From positions 1 to 52,485 of the forward strand of contig NZ_JAFBFD010000018.1 in NCBI RefSeq assembly GCF_016909125.1: DNA of 52,485 bases, given 5' to 3'. This stretch comes from Enterococcus lemanii (GTDB taxonomy: Bacteria > Bacillota > Bacilli > Lactobacillales > Enterococcaceae). Shown here piece after piece: positions 44,731 to 52,485 of the stretch. The notes under the pieces were generated by a model. The model was not told the DNA's origin and did no database searches. It was given only the letters and a program-made list of their open reading frames with translations. Made by a program: the position numbers and the translations under genes. The stretch's first letter is position 1. Every line of letters begins with the position of its first letter.

Positions 44731-46050
44731 TTAATCAAAAAGTTCAATTTTAATTACCGTATCAATCGCATTAGGAAGTGGATACGTATAGTGAGAAACG
44801 CCGCCAAATTCTAAATACGTAACATCATCAAACGCTTTTGTCGTCCAACTATTTGAAATTTTTATTTCACTACCATCACTCAGTAAGGACGCCCGTTTTA
44901 TTTTATCTTTTTTCAAACCAACCATTGCTAGCGGTCCAATGGGTTGTTCAAAAACATGGGCATACAAAATATTGGCGTTTTGGGTATAGTAACCCCATTC
45001 TGGTTTTGGTAAGTCGTTTGCTTTTCCACAACCTGTAATCGACTCATCGTGGTCATTCATCCACTGCTCAAAATCATTTAAAATAGCGAAACTTTCTTGA
45101 TTTATTCTCCCTTTAGCATCTGGCCCAATGTTTAAAAGCATATTGCCATTTTTACTAACGCATTCAACCAATTTGCGAATTAACGTCTTACTTGACTTGT
45201 AATCTTTATCCATTGGATTATATCCCCAATTATTATTCATGGTAATACATAATTCCCAAGGGATTGGCTGCCCCGCTTGGTTTTTAATGCCTTCTGGGGG
45301 TAAAAGTTGTTCTGGACTAAAGAAGTCACCCGAATAGTTACTTGGTTGCGCTGAAACGATACTACCAAAAGCTTCACCTGATGTTTCTAAACGATTGTCA
45401 ATGACGACATCCGGTTGGTGTTTACGAACCATCGCCATTAATTTTTCGGCCTGCCATTTCTCCCCAGTCATTTCGTCATAAGAAAAATCAAACCATAAAA
45501 TATCGAGTTTACCATAATTTGTCACTAACTCTTCAACTTGCTTATGCATAAAGTCGAGATAATTATCAAAATCAATCGTTTCATTTTGATAAGTCGCTAC
45601 TCCTCGCATGGGATGATGCCAGTCATTGTACTTCGGGTAATCGGGATGATGCCAATCAATTAAGCTAAAATACAAACCAACTTTCAACTCTTCTTCTCGT
45701 AACGCTTCGACATATTCAGCAACTAAATCACGCTTAATAGCGGTATTCGTTGACTTAAAATCGGTATATTGACTATCAAACAAACAAAAGCCATCATGAT
45801 GTTTTGCCGTCAAAACAACATATTTCATCCCCGCTTTTTTCGCCGCTTTTGCCCATTTTTTCGGATCATATTCCGTTGGGTTAAACGCTTCAAAATACTG
45901 ATTGTACTCCTCATTCGTCATTTTTTCATAAGTTTTAACCCATTCTCCACGACCTGGAATCGCATACAATCCCCAGTGAATAAATAACCCAAAACGATCT
46001 TGACGAAACCACTTTGTTCTTTCCATTATTTTTTCATACGAATTCAACAT
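44731..46050 (-). CDS. GH29 alpha-L-fucosidase (second copy)
   Basis: This 439-residue protein starts at ATG 46050 (MLNSYEKIMERTKWF) behind AAGAGGGT; an earlier in-frame start at 46089 has no ribosome site. Nucleophile Asp188 lies in LDILWFDFSYDE. Substrate-pocket motifs are GLFIHWGLYAIPGRGEWV and YVVLTAKHHDGFCLFDSQYT, and the barrel ends with VSKNGNMLLNIGPDAKGRIN. There is no signal peptide. It is transcribed alone, 20 kb from the other GH29 gene's operon partners. The WxFxF nucleophile strand and overall sequence differ from the first copy, suggesting another linkage preference. Confidence 0.92.
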   Translation of the reverse strand: MLNSYEKIMERTKWFRQDRFGLFIHWGLYAIPGRGEWVKTYEKMTNEEYNQYFEAFNPTEYDPKKWAKAAKKAGMKYVVLTAKHHDGFCLFDSQYTDFKSTNTAIKRDLVAEYVEALREEELKVGLYFSLIDWHHPDYPKYNDWHHPMRGVATYQNETIDFDNYLDFMHKQVEELVTNYGKLDILWFDFSYDEMTGEKWQAEKLMAMVRKHQPDVVIDNRLETSGEAFGSIVSAQPSNYSGDFFSPEQLLPPEGIKNQAGQPIPWELCITMNNNWGYNPMDKDYKSSKTLIRKLVECVSKNGNMLLNIGPDAKGRINQESFAILNDFEQWMNDHDESITGCGKANDLPKPEWGYYTQNANILYAHVFEQPIGPLAMVGLKKDKIKRASLLSDGSEIKISNSWTTKAFDDVTYLEFGGVSHYTYPLPNAIDTVIKIELFD

Positions 46051-46153
46051 TTTTACCCTCTTTTGCTTTCTTTTATTTAAACTTCTCATTTATTTTATAA
46101 CAACGACGACAGAAACGAAAGCGTGACCTTGAATTCTCCAGCCATTCAAAAAG

Positions 46154-46197
46154 AACCGAAATGATTGCTGAAAAAGACTTCTGCAATCATTTCGGTT
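46154..46197 (-). terminator. Terminator downstream of yjdM
   Basis: A perfect 15-bp stem pairs AACCGAAATGATTGC (46154-46168) with its complement at 46183-46197. T-runs lie on both outer sides, so it may also work on the plus strand. Confidence 0.85.
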
Positions 46198-46215
46198 TTT
46201 TCTTGATTTATTTCC

Positions 46216-46557
46216 TTAAATCTTTTTCACAAATTCTGATTTTAGTTTCATTGGACCAAAACCATCAATTCGACAATCGATATTGTGATCGCCTTCAACT
46301 AGACGAATATTTTTCACTGTCGTTCCTTGTTTTAGAGCCGACTGTGCCCCTTTAACTTTTAAATCCTTCACAATTGTAATCGTATCCCCATCACTTAAAA
46401 GATTACCATTCACATCTTTTACGATTAAACCCGTTTCTTCCACAGCTGCTTCTTCGCCGGCCGTCCATTCATGGCCACATTCTGGACAAACAAGTAACCC
46501 ACGATCCTCATAAGTATAAGTTGATTGACATTCTGGACAATTTGGTAAATTCGACAT
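46216..46557 (-). CDS. yjdM: YjdM/PhnA-family zinc-ribbon protein
   Basis: This 113-residue protein starts with a zinc ribbon, [20 protein letters not shown] then CGHEW, followed by the PhnA core: [58 protein letters not shown]. The family was named for phosphonate metabolism in E. coli but its role is unproven. The gene's Shine-Dalgarno AAAGGAG lies only about 20 bp from the end of the TnpB element, so the insertion separated it from any earlier upstream promoter. Confidence 0.9.
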   Translation of the reverse strand: MSNLPNCPECQSTYTYEDRGLLVCPECGHEWTAGEEAAVEETGLIVKDVNGNLLSDGDTITIVKDLKVKGAQSALKQGTTVKNIRLVEGDHNIDCRIDGFGPMKLKSEFVKKI

Positions 46558-46589
46558 GTATTTTTCTCCTTTCTTCTTAACGGGGAATC

Positions 46590-46795
46590 AGTCAACGACC
46601 CACCACTTAACGTAACCGTTTGAAGTGGGGGGCTTGTGTCTGTCTAAATTCGACAGGGTTTCTGCCCTTACAGATAACCATTACACTTATTCCTACCCAG
46701 TAGTGCGAACGGTTGTTTAGACCTCCTACCTTCGTATGGTGGAATATAAGGACGGTTGACTTCGCCCCTACCACAAGAGTTATACTCTTGTGGTA
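46590..46795 (-). ncRNA. Candidate omega-RNA of the TnpB element
   Basis: The region from the end of tnpB to the right-end hairpin is non-coding and richly structured on the minus strand. A 12-bp stem with a 3-nt loop, TACCACAAGAGT (46769-46780) with its complement at 46784-46795, spans the tnpB stop codon. The right-end hairpin (46603-46628) follows about 150 nt later. TnpB guide RNAs come from exactly this place, overlap the 3' end of the gene and end in a guide just past the element end. The structure is seen; the RNA itself is inferred. Confidence 0.6.
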
Positions 46796-47895
46796 ACAAC
46801 ACCGATATGTTCAATTCCTTTGCGGTGTAAGTTCATCGCTGCAATACGGTCGTCATTTGATTCGTACTGGCAGTTCTTACACTTAAACAGGTGTCGTTTT
46901 TTATTGCGATTTGCTTTTTCAATATGTCCACATTTCGGACACGTTTGAGACGTGTATCTAGGATCGACCGCAATTACCTTTTGTCCGTTCAGTTTTGCTT
47001 TATATTCCAAACATTGACGGAATTGGTAGAACGCCCAGGAGACAGAAACATAGCGGTTTTTCACGCGTACTTTTTCAGTCGCCGAACGAACACCCGTTAA
47101 ATCTTCTAAAACAAACAGCGTCCCTTTCGGGTATTTATCAACGAGTGCCTTTGTAATCTGATGGTTCACATCAGCGACATAACGGTTTTCTCTTGAACCG
47201 ATTTGTTTTAATTTTTTACGAGCAGAAGGTGTTTGACGCAATTGTAATTGTTTACGAACGGCTTTAAATTGTCCGCGTTTATGTTTAACAACGTTACCAT
47301 TGTAGAACGTGGTCTTTCCTTGACTGTCATACGTCGTCGCTAGAAAATTAATACCTAAATCAATACCAACAATATTCTTGACATCGGTGTCGTTCAGTTC
47401 TGGAAACTCTTTTGTCATCGGTATGTGCAAAAACCATTTTTGATATTTGTACACTAATTTCGCCGTGCCGAATTTCCACGTCCCATTAAAGTATTTTTTC
47501 ATGGCGGTACGTTCGTAATTCAATTTAAGGCGACCCGCTAACGTGTTTACGCTAAATTGATTTTGCGTCAGAGAATAATCTCGATTCCAAACGAGGTCGT
47601 ATTCAGGAAGCTTAAACACAATGAAAGACCAGTTGTGTCCGTTCGATTGCGCTGATTTATAACGCGCGATAACGGTTTTCATTACCGATTGTGCCATCTG
47701 GCTTTTCAGCTCAAATAGACGTCGCAAATCAGCGTAATAGCGCTTGTTTAAACTTGCTTGATTCAGGTCTTTTGTCTCAAAAATATGTTTCGACAGCCAA
47801 TTGCACGCCTCACGGTAAGCGTCCGTTGTGGCCTTTAGATTTTCCGCTTGGAGACTCGAAACGTAAACTTGTATTTTTGCCGTAACGGTAGACAT
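46780..47895 (-). CDS. tnpB: TnpB RNA-guided endonuclease
   Basis: This 371-residue protein carries the RuvC-like active site intact: Asp179 in NIVGIDLGINFLATTY, Glu264 in LFVLEDLTGVR, and Asp349 in ESNDDRIAAMNLHRKG. The zinc finger has CPKC (319-322) and CKNC (339-342). The N-terminal WED/REC-like part is present. It cuts DNA matching its guide next to a short motif and helps retain the element. GGTGGTGAGGTGA precedes the ATG and a TATAAT lies just upstream. No truncation is visible. Confidence 0.93.
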   Translation of the reverse strand: MSTVTAKIQVYVSSLQAENLKATTDAYREACNWLSKHIFETKDLNQASLNKRYYADLRRLFELKSQMAQSVMKTVIARYKSAQSNGHNWSFIVFKLPEYDLVWNRDYSLTQNQFSVNTLAGRLKLNYERTAMKKYFNGTWKFGTAKLVYKYQKWFLHIPMTKEFPELNDTDVKNIVGIDLGINFLATTYDSQGKTTFYNGNVVKHKRGQFKAVRKQLQLRQTPSARKKLKQIGSRENRYVADVNHQITKALVDKYPKGTLFVLEDLTGVRSATEKVRVKNRYVSVSWAFYQFRQCLEYKAKLNGQKVIAVDPRYTSQTCPKCGHIEKANRNKKRHLFKCKNCQYESNDDRIAAMNLHRKGIEHIGVVTTRV

Positions 47896-48149
47896 TCACC
47901 TCACCACCTTTCACTAATGTTATTATACTATATATATCCTAGTGAAATTAAATACTTTATGTTAGAAAAAGGCATTTCAGATACGTTCGTAGCTGACGAC
48001 CATTCCTCACCCACTTATCGTTTGCACACGATTGAAGTGGGCGTATCCTTGTCGGGTTTAGATGAAGTAATAACTTGCGCTCCACCGTTTCTTTACTATC
48101 TAACTATAGCATGATTTTGTGAATCTTGCTACTTAGTAAAAATTTCGCC

Positions 48150-48817
48150 TTATTTTGGCATAAAATCGTCCTGTTTTTGATTTTTCAGATGGTTTAGCGC
48201 AAAAATTCCTACTGGTAAATAGTTAAAAAAATAGCTCAAACGTTGGAAGAAACCGTCAGCGTGAAACGGGGCAAATTGAAACATTGTAATCATACGCGAA
48301 ACGAAATAAAAACCAATCACTAAGAAATTAATAAGCATTAACCAAAAATAGCGACGTGCCCATTTTTTATCTTCTTTTTTTCATAATAACGATAAATGAA
48401 ATAGGGTAAAACCATAAAACCAGAAAAACCAATGGCAGAACCGATATTATGCATCCAAGAAGAAAAATTCCAAGTTGGTTGTTGTGTGTCTAAACGAAAG
48501 ATTCCTGAAAAAATTTCTTCCCCTAAAGCATAAGCGGCAATTAAACTGGCGACGATGCGCGCCAATTTGACCGATGTTTTACAAATCTCTTGATAGACAG
48601 CTGGAAGAGAGAATAAATAGAATGTTCCTGTAACAACTGACCAAACTAAAAAAGCTTGCTGAACAGGACTGCTCACATCTCCTAGTAAACTAATGACTGA
48701 GCGAAAAAGATTAAACTTTGGCTAAAAAACTCCTAAAACGTAAGGCATAAGAAAACCGCTAAGTACACCTGCTAGTAAAATGAAGAAGCCTTTCTCTTTT
48801 ATTTTATTCATTTTCAT
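48150..48817 (-). pseudogene. DUF998-like membrane protein, broken by TAG and frameshift
   Basis: From ATG 48817 (GGTGGGG upstream) the sequence reads MKMNKIKEKGFFILLAGVLS, then GFLMPYVLGVF, TAG at 48724-48722, then PKFNLFRSVISLLGDVSSPV in the same frame. The following helices (AFLVWSVVTGTFYLFSLPAV, VASLIAAYALGEEIFSGIF, GSAIGFSGFMVLPYFIYRYY) fit a DUF998-type six-helix protein. A seven-A run (48375-48381 on the minus strand) is one base short of the frame that continues with WARRYFWLMLINFLVIGFYF to the stop at 48150. Two lesions make it non-functional. The family assignment is tentative. Confidence 0.65.
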
Positions 48818-49251
48818 ACCCCACCATTCCTTTTAATTCGATTTTTCTTACGTTTATAATAGCATAAAACTCACTTTTTCTTAAAGTTGTAATCATTTGA
48901 GGATGTGCTGATTTTTTGCAGCAAATAGCTCTTGTATGTTTATTTTCGCTCAGTTCTTATATCAAAACTCCCCCCTAATTTTTTCTCTTAACCAGCAAAC
49001 GTGCGTGCGAACTTACTCCATACGCAGCACTCCGCGAAAACAATTAAAAAAAACAGTCCCTCTCCCTTTGTATGTCACCCAACCCTTCGATTACGTATTT
49101 TCCATTAAAACTACAATTTTAATAAGCAAAATGTGAATCGCAATAAATCATTCCCGATAATTAAATTAAGATTTTTTCATTTTTATTGAATCTTTTTGAC
49201 CTTCATCCGATAAGATAAGTATATCTCGTTATTTAATGAAAGGATGGCATT
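48818..49251. other. Non-coding region with possible chemoreceptor promoter
   Basis: This is a 434-bp gap between the broken DUF998 gene and the chemoreceptor gene. Near its right end TGAA (49187-49190), 15 bp, then TCCGATAA (49206-49213) resembles the flagellar sigma-28 (SigD) promoter TAAA-N15-GCCGATAT. A sigma-70 reading, TTGACC (49196-49201) with TATATC (49220-49225), is also possible. A small GCTG/CAGC hairpin lies near 48917-48932. The one open frame here (48936-49136) has no ribosome site or family match and is left out. Nothing else is recognisable. Confidence 0.4.
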
Positions 49252-51327
49252 ATGGCTACAAAAATACCTCAAAAAGAAAAAAGAAAAAAAGAGAGAAGTT
49301 TTGCACATACTGTTGGTTTTATTTTAATCATTAGTGCATTACTTCCAATTGTTACTTTATTATTTGCTTCGATTAACTCTTCAACAAAACTATTAATTGA
49401 ACGAAATCAACTAACTCAAGAAACGGTCTCAAAGTCTGTCATCGAAGTAAAGCAGTCGATTTTTGAAGCGGCTGATCAAAAAATTAATGATTTAATTGCC
49501 TTGCCTGATATGCAAGATTCTTTTGATATGTACGAAATTGAGTACCTTGTTCAGTGGTCTAGTATTGGTGATACAAATACAACGCAAATTGTCTTTACAA
49601 AAGACGACGGTGAATTTGTTGCTTTGAATTCTCCAGGAGAAGACTATGACCCAACAACGCGTGAGTGGTATAAGATGGCCATGGAAAATAAGGAGACGAT
49701 TATCCGGACAGAACCTTACTTAGCAGCAAGTGGGGCCGGTTATGTTAACACTTTTGCTAAAGCGTTCGAGAACAAGCAAGGCGAGTGGGGCGTTTTAATG
49801 GTTGATATTTCTTATCAAAACGTCACAAATATGCTTCGTCATTTATCCGTTGGGCGAACCGGTAATATTTACCTTACTTCTGATAAAGGAATCATTGTTA
49901 GTGCTTCAAACACAGAATTTATTGGAAAACAAATAGCCGATTTGTATCCAAGTTTTGCAAAAGTCCAAGCAAGTGACGCGATTAGTGGACGAATTGAAGT
50001 TAATGACGGAAAATTAAAACGTTTATTTTACGACAAATCTAGTCTCGATAGTAATCTTTGGATTTTAATAAACATCGATGAAAATGAATACAAAAAAGAA
50101 AGCCAATCCCTAATTGTAACTTCGCTAATTGTGTTGGTTATTATGATGGTTTTAGTTATCTTAGCGGCTCTTATCTTTGTCACAATGATTAAAGCAATCC
50201 TCTTCACGTTCATCGAAAAATTCGATAAAATCAGTGAAGGAAAATTAGAACATATTAAACGCCCTGAAAAGTCGAAAAAGACTCTGAAGAACCTGGTAGA
50301 ATCTTATATTTACCCGGATCCAAATGGCTCAGAAATTCATCGCCTCATTGATAAATATAACCAAATGATTGATTCTGTCGGCGCTTTGATTTCACGAGTG
50401 AAAGGTGAAAGTGTGCATGTAGCAACGATGGCTGATTCACTTTTTGACTTATCAAAACAAACAAATACAGCCACTGAAGAAGTCGCTGAAACAATTAATG
50501 GCATTGCCGAAGTGACTGGAACACAAGCAAGTGAAACTGGGCAAAGTGTCGAACGTGTTCAAGAACTTTCAGATGTGATTAACCACTTACAATCAAATGT
50601 TGAAACAATGAATGAAAAATCACAAGAATCGATTGAAATCAACCAACAGAGTATGACAATCATGGATGAAGTCAGTCAAAATTGGCAAAATGAATTAGGC
50701 CAAATGGAACACTTAGTAACAGGTATGAATGGTATGAATACAAATATTCAAGATATTAATAAAATTATTAACGTAATTAATGATATATCTTACCAAACAA
50801 ACCTACTCGCCTTAAATGCGTCAATTGAAGCGGCTCGTGCTGGTGAATCAGGAAAAGGTTTTGCAGTCGTAGCAGCTGAAATTCGTCAACTTGCCGAACA
50901 AAGTAAAACGTCAACTCAAGAAATTGAAGCGATTATCGCACGAATTCAAGGGCAATCGACTCAAATGGTACAACAAACGACTGATTCTTTAGCAGGTGGT
51001 GAAAAACAATCACGCCTTATTGAACGGGCTATTTCAGCTTCGGGCCAAGTTTTTAAACGTAGCAATGAGTTAATCGAAGGGGTCACAACGATCCAAGAGG
51101 CAACACAAGAAATTGTGACGATTCAACAAGTCGTTTTAGAAAATTTAGAAACTATTTCTGCTTCAACAGAGGAAAATGCAGCTGGAACACAAGAAGTTTC
51201 TGCCAACGCTGAAGAAGTGTTAGCAACAATGGAAGAATTTATTGGACACGTTGGCGAGTTAAGAACCATTTCAGATGGTTTACGTGAATTGACCAATCAA
51301 TTTGAAGTTGAGGAAAGCTCTAACTAA
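49252..51327 (+). CDS. Methyl-accepting chemotaxis protein with dCache sensor
   Basis: This 691-residue chemoreceptor has membrane helix 1 at about 18-38 ([20 protein letters not shown]), an extracellular double-cache sensor (about 40-280: [39 protein letters not shown]), helix 2 at 284-312, a HAMP-like region, and a cytoplasmic coiled coil with the highly conserved tip [20 protein letters not shown] then [20 protein letters not shown]. The YLTSDKG and EWY segments are typical of amino-acid or carboxylate binding dCache domains. It signals to CheA/CheW, which are not in the window. AAAGGATGG precedes the ATG. It implies a motile, chemotactic organism. Confidence 0.93.
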   Translation: MATKIPQKEKRKKERSFAHTVGFILIISALLPIVTLLFASINSSTKLLIERNQLTQETVSKSVIEVKQSIFEAADQKINDLIALPDMQDSFDMYEIEYLVQWSSIGDTNTTQIVFTKDDGEFVALNSPGEDYDPTTREWYKMAMENKETIIRTEPYLAASGAGYVNTFAKAFENKQGEWGVLMVDISYQNVTNMLRHLSVGRTGNIYLTSDKGIIVSASNTEFIGKQIADLYPSFAKVQASDAISGRIEVNDGKLKRLFYDKSSLDSNLWILINIDENEYKKESQSLIVTSLIVLVIMMVLVILAALIFVTMIKAILFTFIEKFDKISEGKLEHIKRPEKSKKTLKNLVESYIYPDPNGSEIHRLIDKYNQMIDSVGALISRVKGESVHVATMADSLFDLSKQTNTATEEVAETINGIAEVTGTQASETGQSVERVQELSDVINHLQSNVETMNEKSQESIEINQQSMTIMDEVSQNWQNELGQMEHLVTGMNGMNTNIQDINKIINVINDISYQTNLLALNASIEAARAGESGKGFAVVAAEIRQLAEQSKTSTQEIEAIIARIQGQSTQMVQQTTDSLAGGEKQSRLIERAISASGQVFKRSNELIEGVTTIQEATQEIVTIQQVVLENLETISASTEENAAGTQEVSANAEEVLATMEEFIGHVGELRTISDGLRELTNQFEVEESSN

Positions 51328-51340
51328 ATTAATTTAACTT

Positions 51341-51377
51341 CCCATGAAATCTACTTTTACGGATTTCATGGGTTTTT
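51341..51377 (+). terminator. Terminator of the chemoreceptor gene
   Basis: CCCATGAAATC (51341-51351) pairs with GATTTCATGGG (51362-51372), followed by TTTTT. It lies 13 bp after the stop codon. Confidence 0.85.
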
Positions 51378-51470
51378 ACTATCCTTCAACAAATCGACTT
51401 TTTTTCTCTTCCTTTACTCTATTTTCTTAACCCTTTTTTTGATAAACTCTATGAGATAAGGAGTGATCTT

Positions 51471-51984
51471 TTGAAGAAAAAACCATTAAAAAACCACTTT
51501 CTCCCAAAATACCTGATTTTTTGCCATTAAGAAAGTTTACAACGTTAATTGATGACGAAATTTATGCAAAATGCTTGATTGAACAACTCGACTGTCGCTC
51601 TTATGAGACGCGATTCATTGCATTTGAACAAACACAGCTAAATAAATGTACTTTGAGTAATTTGACGATGCGCAATTTTGAAGTTGCCGATACCATTTTT
51701 GATCATTGTGATTTCTCAAATACCGAAATGATTGGTGCTTCATTTCATCGTGTTTTATTTAAAAATTGTAAATTAATTGGCACAAACTTTGCCGAAAGCG
51801 TCTTTGTTGACTGCCAATTTGAAGCGTGTTTGGCTGATTTTTCAAGTTTTAGTTATGCTAGTTTTAAAGTGGCCGCACTCACTCAATCATCTTTTATTCA
51901 AAGTGATTTTTTTGAAATAAATTGGCAACACCTCACCTTAGAAAACTGTGATTTTACCGCAGCAAATTGGTTTAACTTAACTAG
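51471..51984 (+). pseudogene. Pentapeptide-repeat protein, frameshifted and cut by an IS200/IS605 element
   Basis: The best start is TTG 51471 behind AAGGAGTGAT, reading MKKKPLKNHFLPK. A run of four A (51506-51509) is one short for the frame that continues IPDFLPLRKFTTLIDDEIYA. Repeats of the A(D/N)LXX type follow: FEQTQLNKCTLSNLTMRNFE, FDHCDFSNTEMIGASFHRVL, FKNCKLIGTNFAESVFVDCQ. They form a right-handed quadrilateral beta-helix. After ENCDFTAANWFNL the sequence becomes element DNA at about 51985, adding a short foreign tail and a stop at 52051. The rest of the gene probably lies beyond the element, outside the window. Role unknown. Similar folds can protect DNA gyrase, but this is not a recognisable Qnr. 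Confidence 0.75.
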
Positions 51985-52027
51985 GCAGAAGTCGCCCATC
52001 CTCTATAGGTGGGTGATGAATGCTGTT

Positions 52028-52062
52028 CGGTATGAGGGTTATTGTGGATAACCCTCATACCG
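52028..52062 (+). other. Perfect 15-bp stem-loop in the tnpA leader
   Basis: CGGTATGAGGGTTAT (52028-52042) pairs perfectly with 52048-52062 around the loop TGTGG. In IS200-type elements a leader hairpin stops outside transcription from reading into tnpA. There is no T-run after it on the plus strand. It also covers the new stop codon of the truncated gene. Confidence 0.8.
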
Positions 52063-52143
52063 ACATATACATATAAGACTGATTTTCTTTTTGTTTCGTT
52101 CTGTGTTACAATCAGTCTATATAAGAAATGAGTTGATAAAACA

Positions 52144-52485
52144 ATGGAATTAGACACTAACAATCATTCAGTATTTCTTCTCTATTATCATCTTGTACTA
52201 GTAACTAAATACCGTAGACAAGTGATTGATGAGGAAATATCTGAATTTGCTAAAATAACTTTTGAACGAATCGCAGAGCCCTATCGTATCACGCTCGTTG
52301 AGTGGAATCACGAGAAAGACCATATTCATATTTTGTTCAAAGCACAACCAAAAACAGAATTGACAAAGTTTATCAATGCTTATAAAAGCGCTAGTTCCCG
52401 ATTGATAAAACGAGACTTTCCAAGAGTAAAACAATCTCTTTGGAAAGAAATGTTTTGGTCTAAAAGTTTCTGTCTTTTGACGACT
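52144..52485 (+). CDS. tnpA: IS200/IS605 transposase TnpA (partial, 3' end outside window)
   Basis: An open frame of 114 codons runs from ATG 52144 to the edge without a stop. It reads NNHSVFLLYYHLVLVTKYRR, ITLVEWNHEKDHIHILFKAQ, LTKFINAYKSASSRLIKRDF. This is a Y1 single-strand transposase. The HUH metal motif is His60-Ile-His62. The catalytic tyrosine, usually near residue 127, lies beyond the window. The N-terminal half is intact. It cuts and joins single-stranded element ends at hairpins. Whether a tnpB gene follows cannot be seen. Confidence 0.92.
   Translation, partial: MELDTNNHSVFLLYYHLVLVTKYRRQVIDEEISEFAKITFERIAEPYRITLVEWNHEKDHIHILFKAQPKTELTKFINAYKSASSRLIKRDFPRVKQSLWKEMFWSKSFCLLTT

Larger units (their letters stand above)
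46585..48080 (-). mobile_element. TnpB-only IS200/IS605-type element (ends approximate)
   Basis: A tnpB gene is bracketed by two related subterminal hairpins in the same orientation: CCCACTT/AAGTGGG at 48010-48041 on the left side of the element and CCACTT/AAGTGG at 46603-46628 on the right. Both have an inner stem (ATCG..CGAT and AACG..CGTT). These are the single-strand hairpins bound by TnpA. No tnpA is present beside it, so it depends on a transposase supplied elsewhere. The exact cleavage sites were not resolved. Confidence 0.75.
51985..52485 (+). mobile_element. IS200/IS605-family element, left part (continues past the window)
   Basis: The left end lies inside the pentapeptide-repeat gene. 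A subterminal hairpin, CCCATC ... GGTGGG at about 51998-52016, is followed by a second strong hairpin at 52028-52062 and then tnpA. The left-end hairpin differs from that of the TnpB element at 46.6-48.1 kb, so the two are separate families. The exact left boundary is estimated from where the repeat protein stops making sense. Confidence 0.8.

Noticed and set aside
46000-48100. Repeated CCCACTT/AAGTGGG motifs as a CRISPR-like array
   Set aside because: Only two copies occur, 1.4 kb apart, and they are the subterminal hairpins of the TnpB element. No array of spaced repeats was seen anywhere in the window.
48936-49136. 66-codon plus-strand frame in the gap before the chemoreceptor
   Set aside because: No Shine-Dalgarno, unusual composition and no family match; treated as chance.
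51471-51984. Qnr-type quinolone-resistance protein
   Set aside because: The repeat pattern is shared by all pentapeptide proteins. The N-terminal extension and sequence do not match Qnr, and the gene is broken.

Overview
The window is low-GC Firmicutes DNA with strong Shine-Dalgarno sites, ATG/GTG/TTG starts and a Lactobacillales gene repertoire: a Mga-type regulator, several YitT/YczE membrane proteins, a PepV-type dipeptidase, CcpA (cre-like) sites and a GntR/ROK sugar operon. I infer Enterococcaceae (Enterococcus or Vagococcus-like). A methyl-accepting chemotaxis protein suggests a motile lineage. The species cannot be fixed from the sequence alone.

Layout. 1-2090: a decayed transposase remnant, then an IS110-family element with a structured left end that could encode a bridge RNA. 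2097-3188: S66 carboxypeptidase. 3293-7408: an L-fucose catabolic locus (fucA-fucK-fucI, with a divergent DeoR-type regulator) in which every gene is broken by a separate lesion. 7443-14294: an intact operon for a GntR regulator, ROK sugar kinase, GH151-like fucosidase, glycosylasparaginase and PepV-type dipeptidase, led by a YitT-like gene with an in-frame TGA. It resembles the alf-2 operon of Lacticaseibacillus casei, which uses fucosyl-GlcNAc-asparagine. 14457-22231: a lipoprotein and a run of membrane genes (cardiolipin synthase, AI-2E-type protein, two DUF308 proteins, a GltS-like transporter, YitT) with an M20 peptidase. 22499-26578: Mga-like regulator, UPF0316 protein, ABC exporter.

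26710-37500: a second glycan locus: a membrane-bound AraC-type regulator convergent with an operon GH29 fucosidase - ABC solute-binding lipoprotein - GH38 alpha-mannosidase - GH3 glycosidase. None of the hydrolases has a signal peptide, so the glycan is probably imported and trimmed in the cytoplasm. No permease genes are present. 37812-41567: an ATP-grasp ligase, two esterase-fold proteins and an unrecognised protein, the best candidate for an undescribed small pathway. 41673-46557: YczE-like protein, NUDIX, endonuclease/phosphatase-fold protein, AlkD, a second GH29 fucosidase and YjdM. 46585-48080: a stand-alone TnpB element with a probable omega-RNA. 48150-52485: a broken DUF998 gene, the chemoreceptor, and a pentapeptide-repeat gene interrupted by an IS200/IS605 element whose TnpA runs off the window.

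How it fits together. The window carries three probable fucosidases plus alpha-mannosidase, GH3 and glycosylasparaginase, a set suited to dismantling core-fucosylated N-glycans and glyco-asparagine. The pathway for the released fucose is dead. The likely picture is a host-associated bacterium that removes fucose to reach GlcNAc, mannose and aspartate and does not metabolise the fucose through these genes. At least seven genes are broken, several by in-frame stop codons (TAA, TAG and TGA all occur), which points to real decay. Four single-base homopolymer shifts are less certain and could be sequencing errors.
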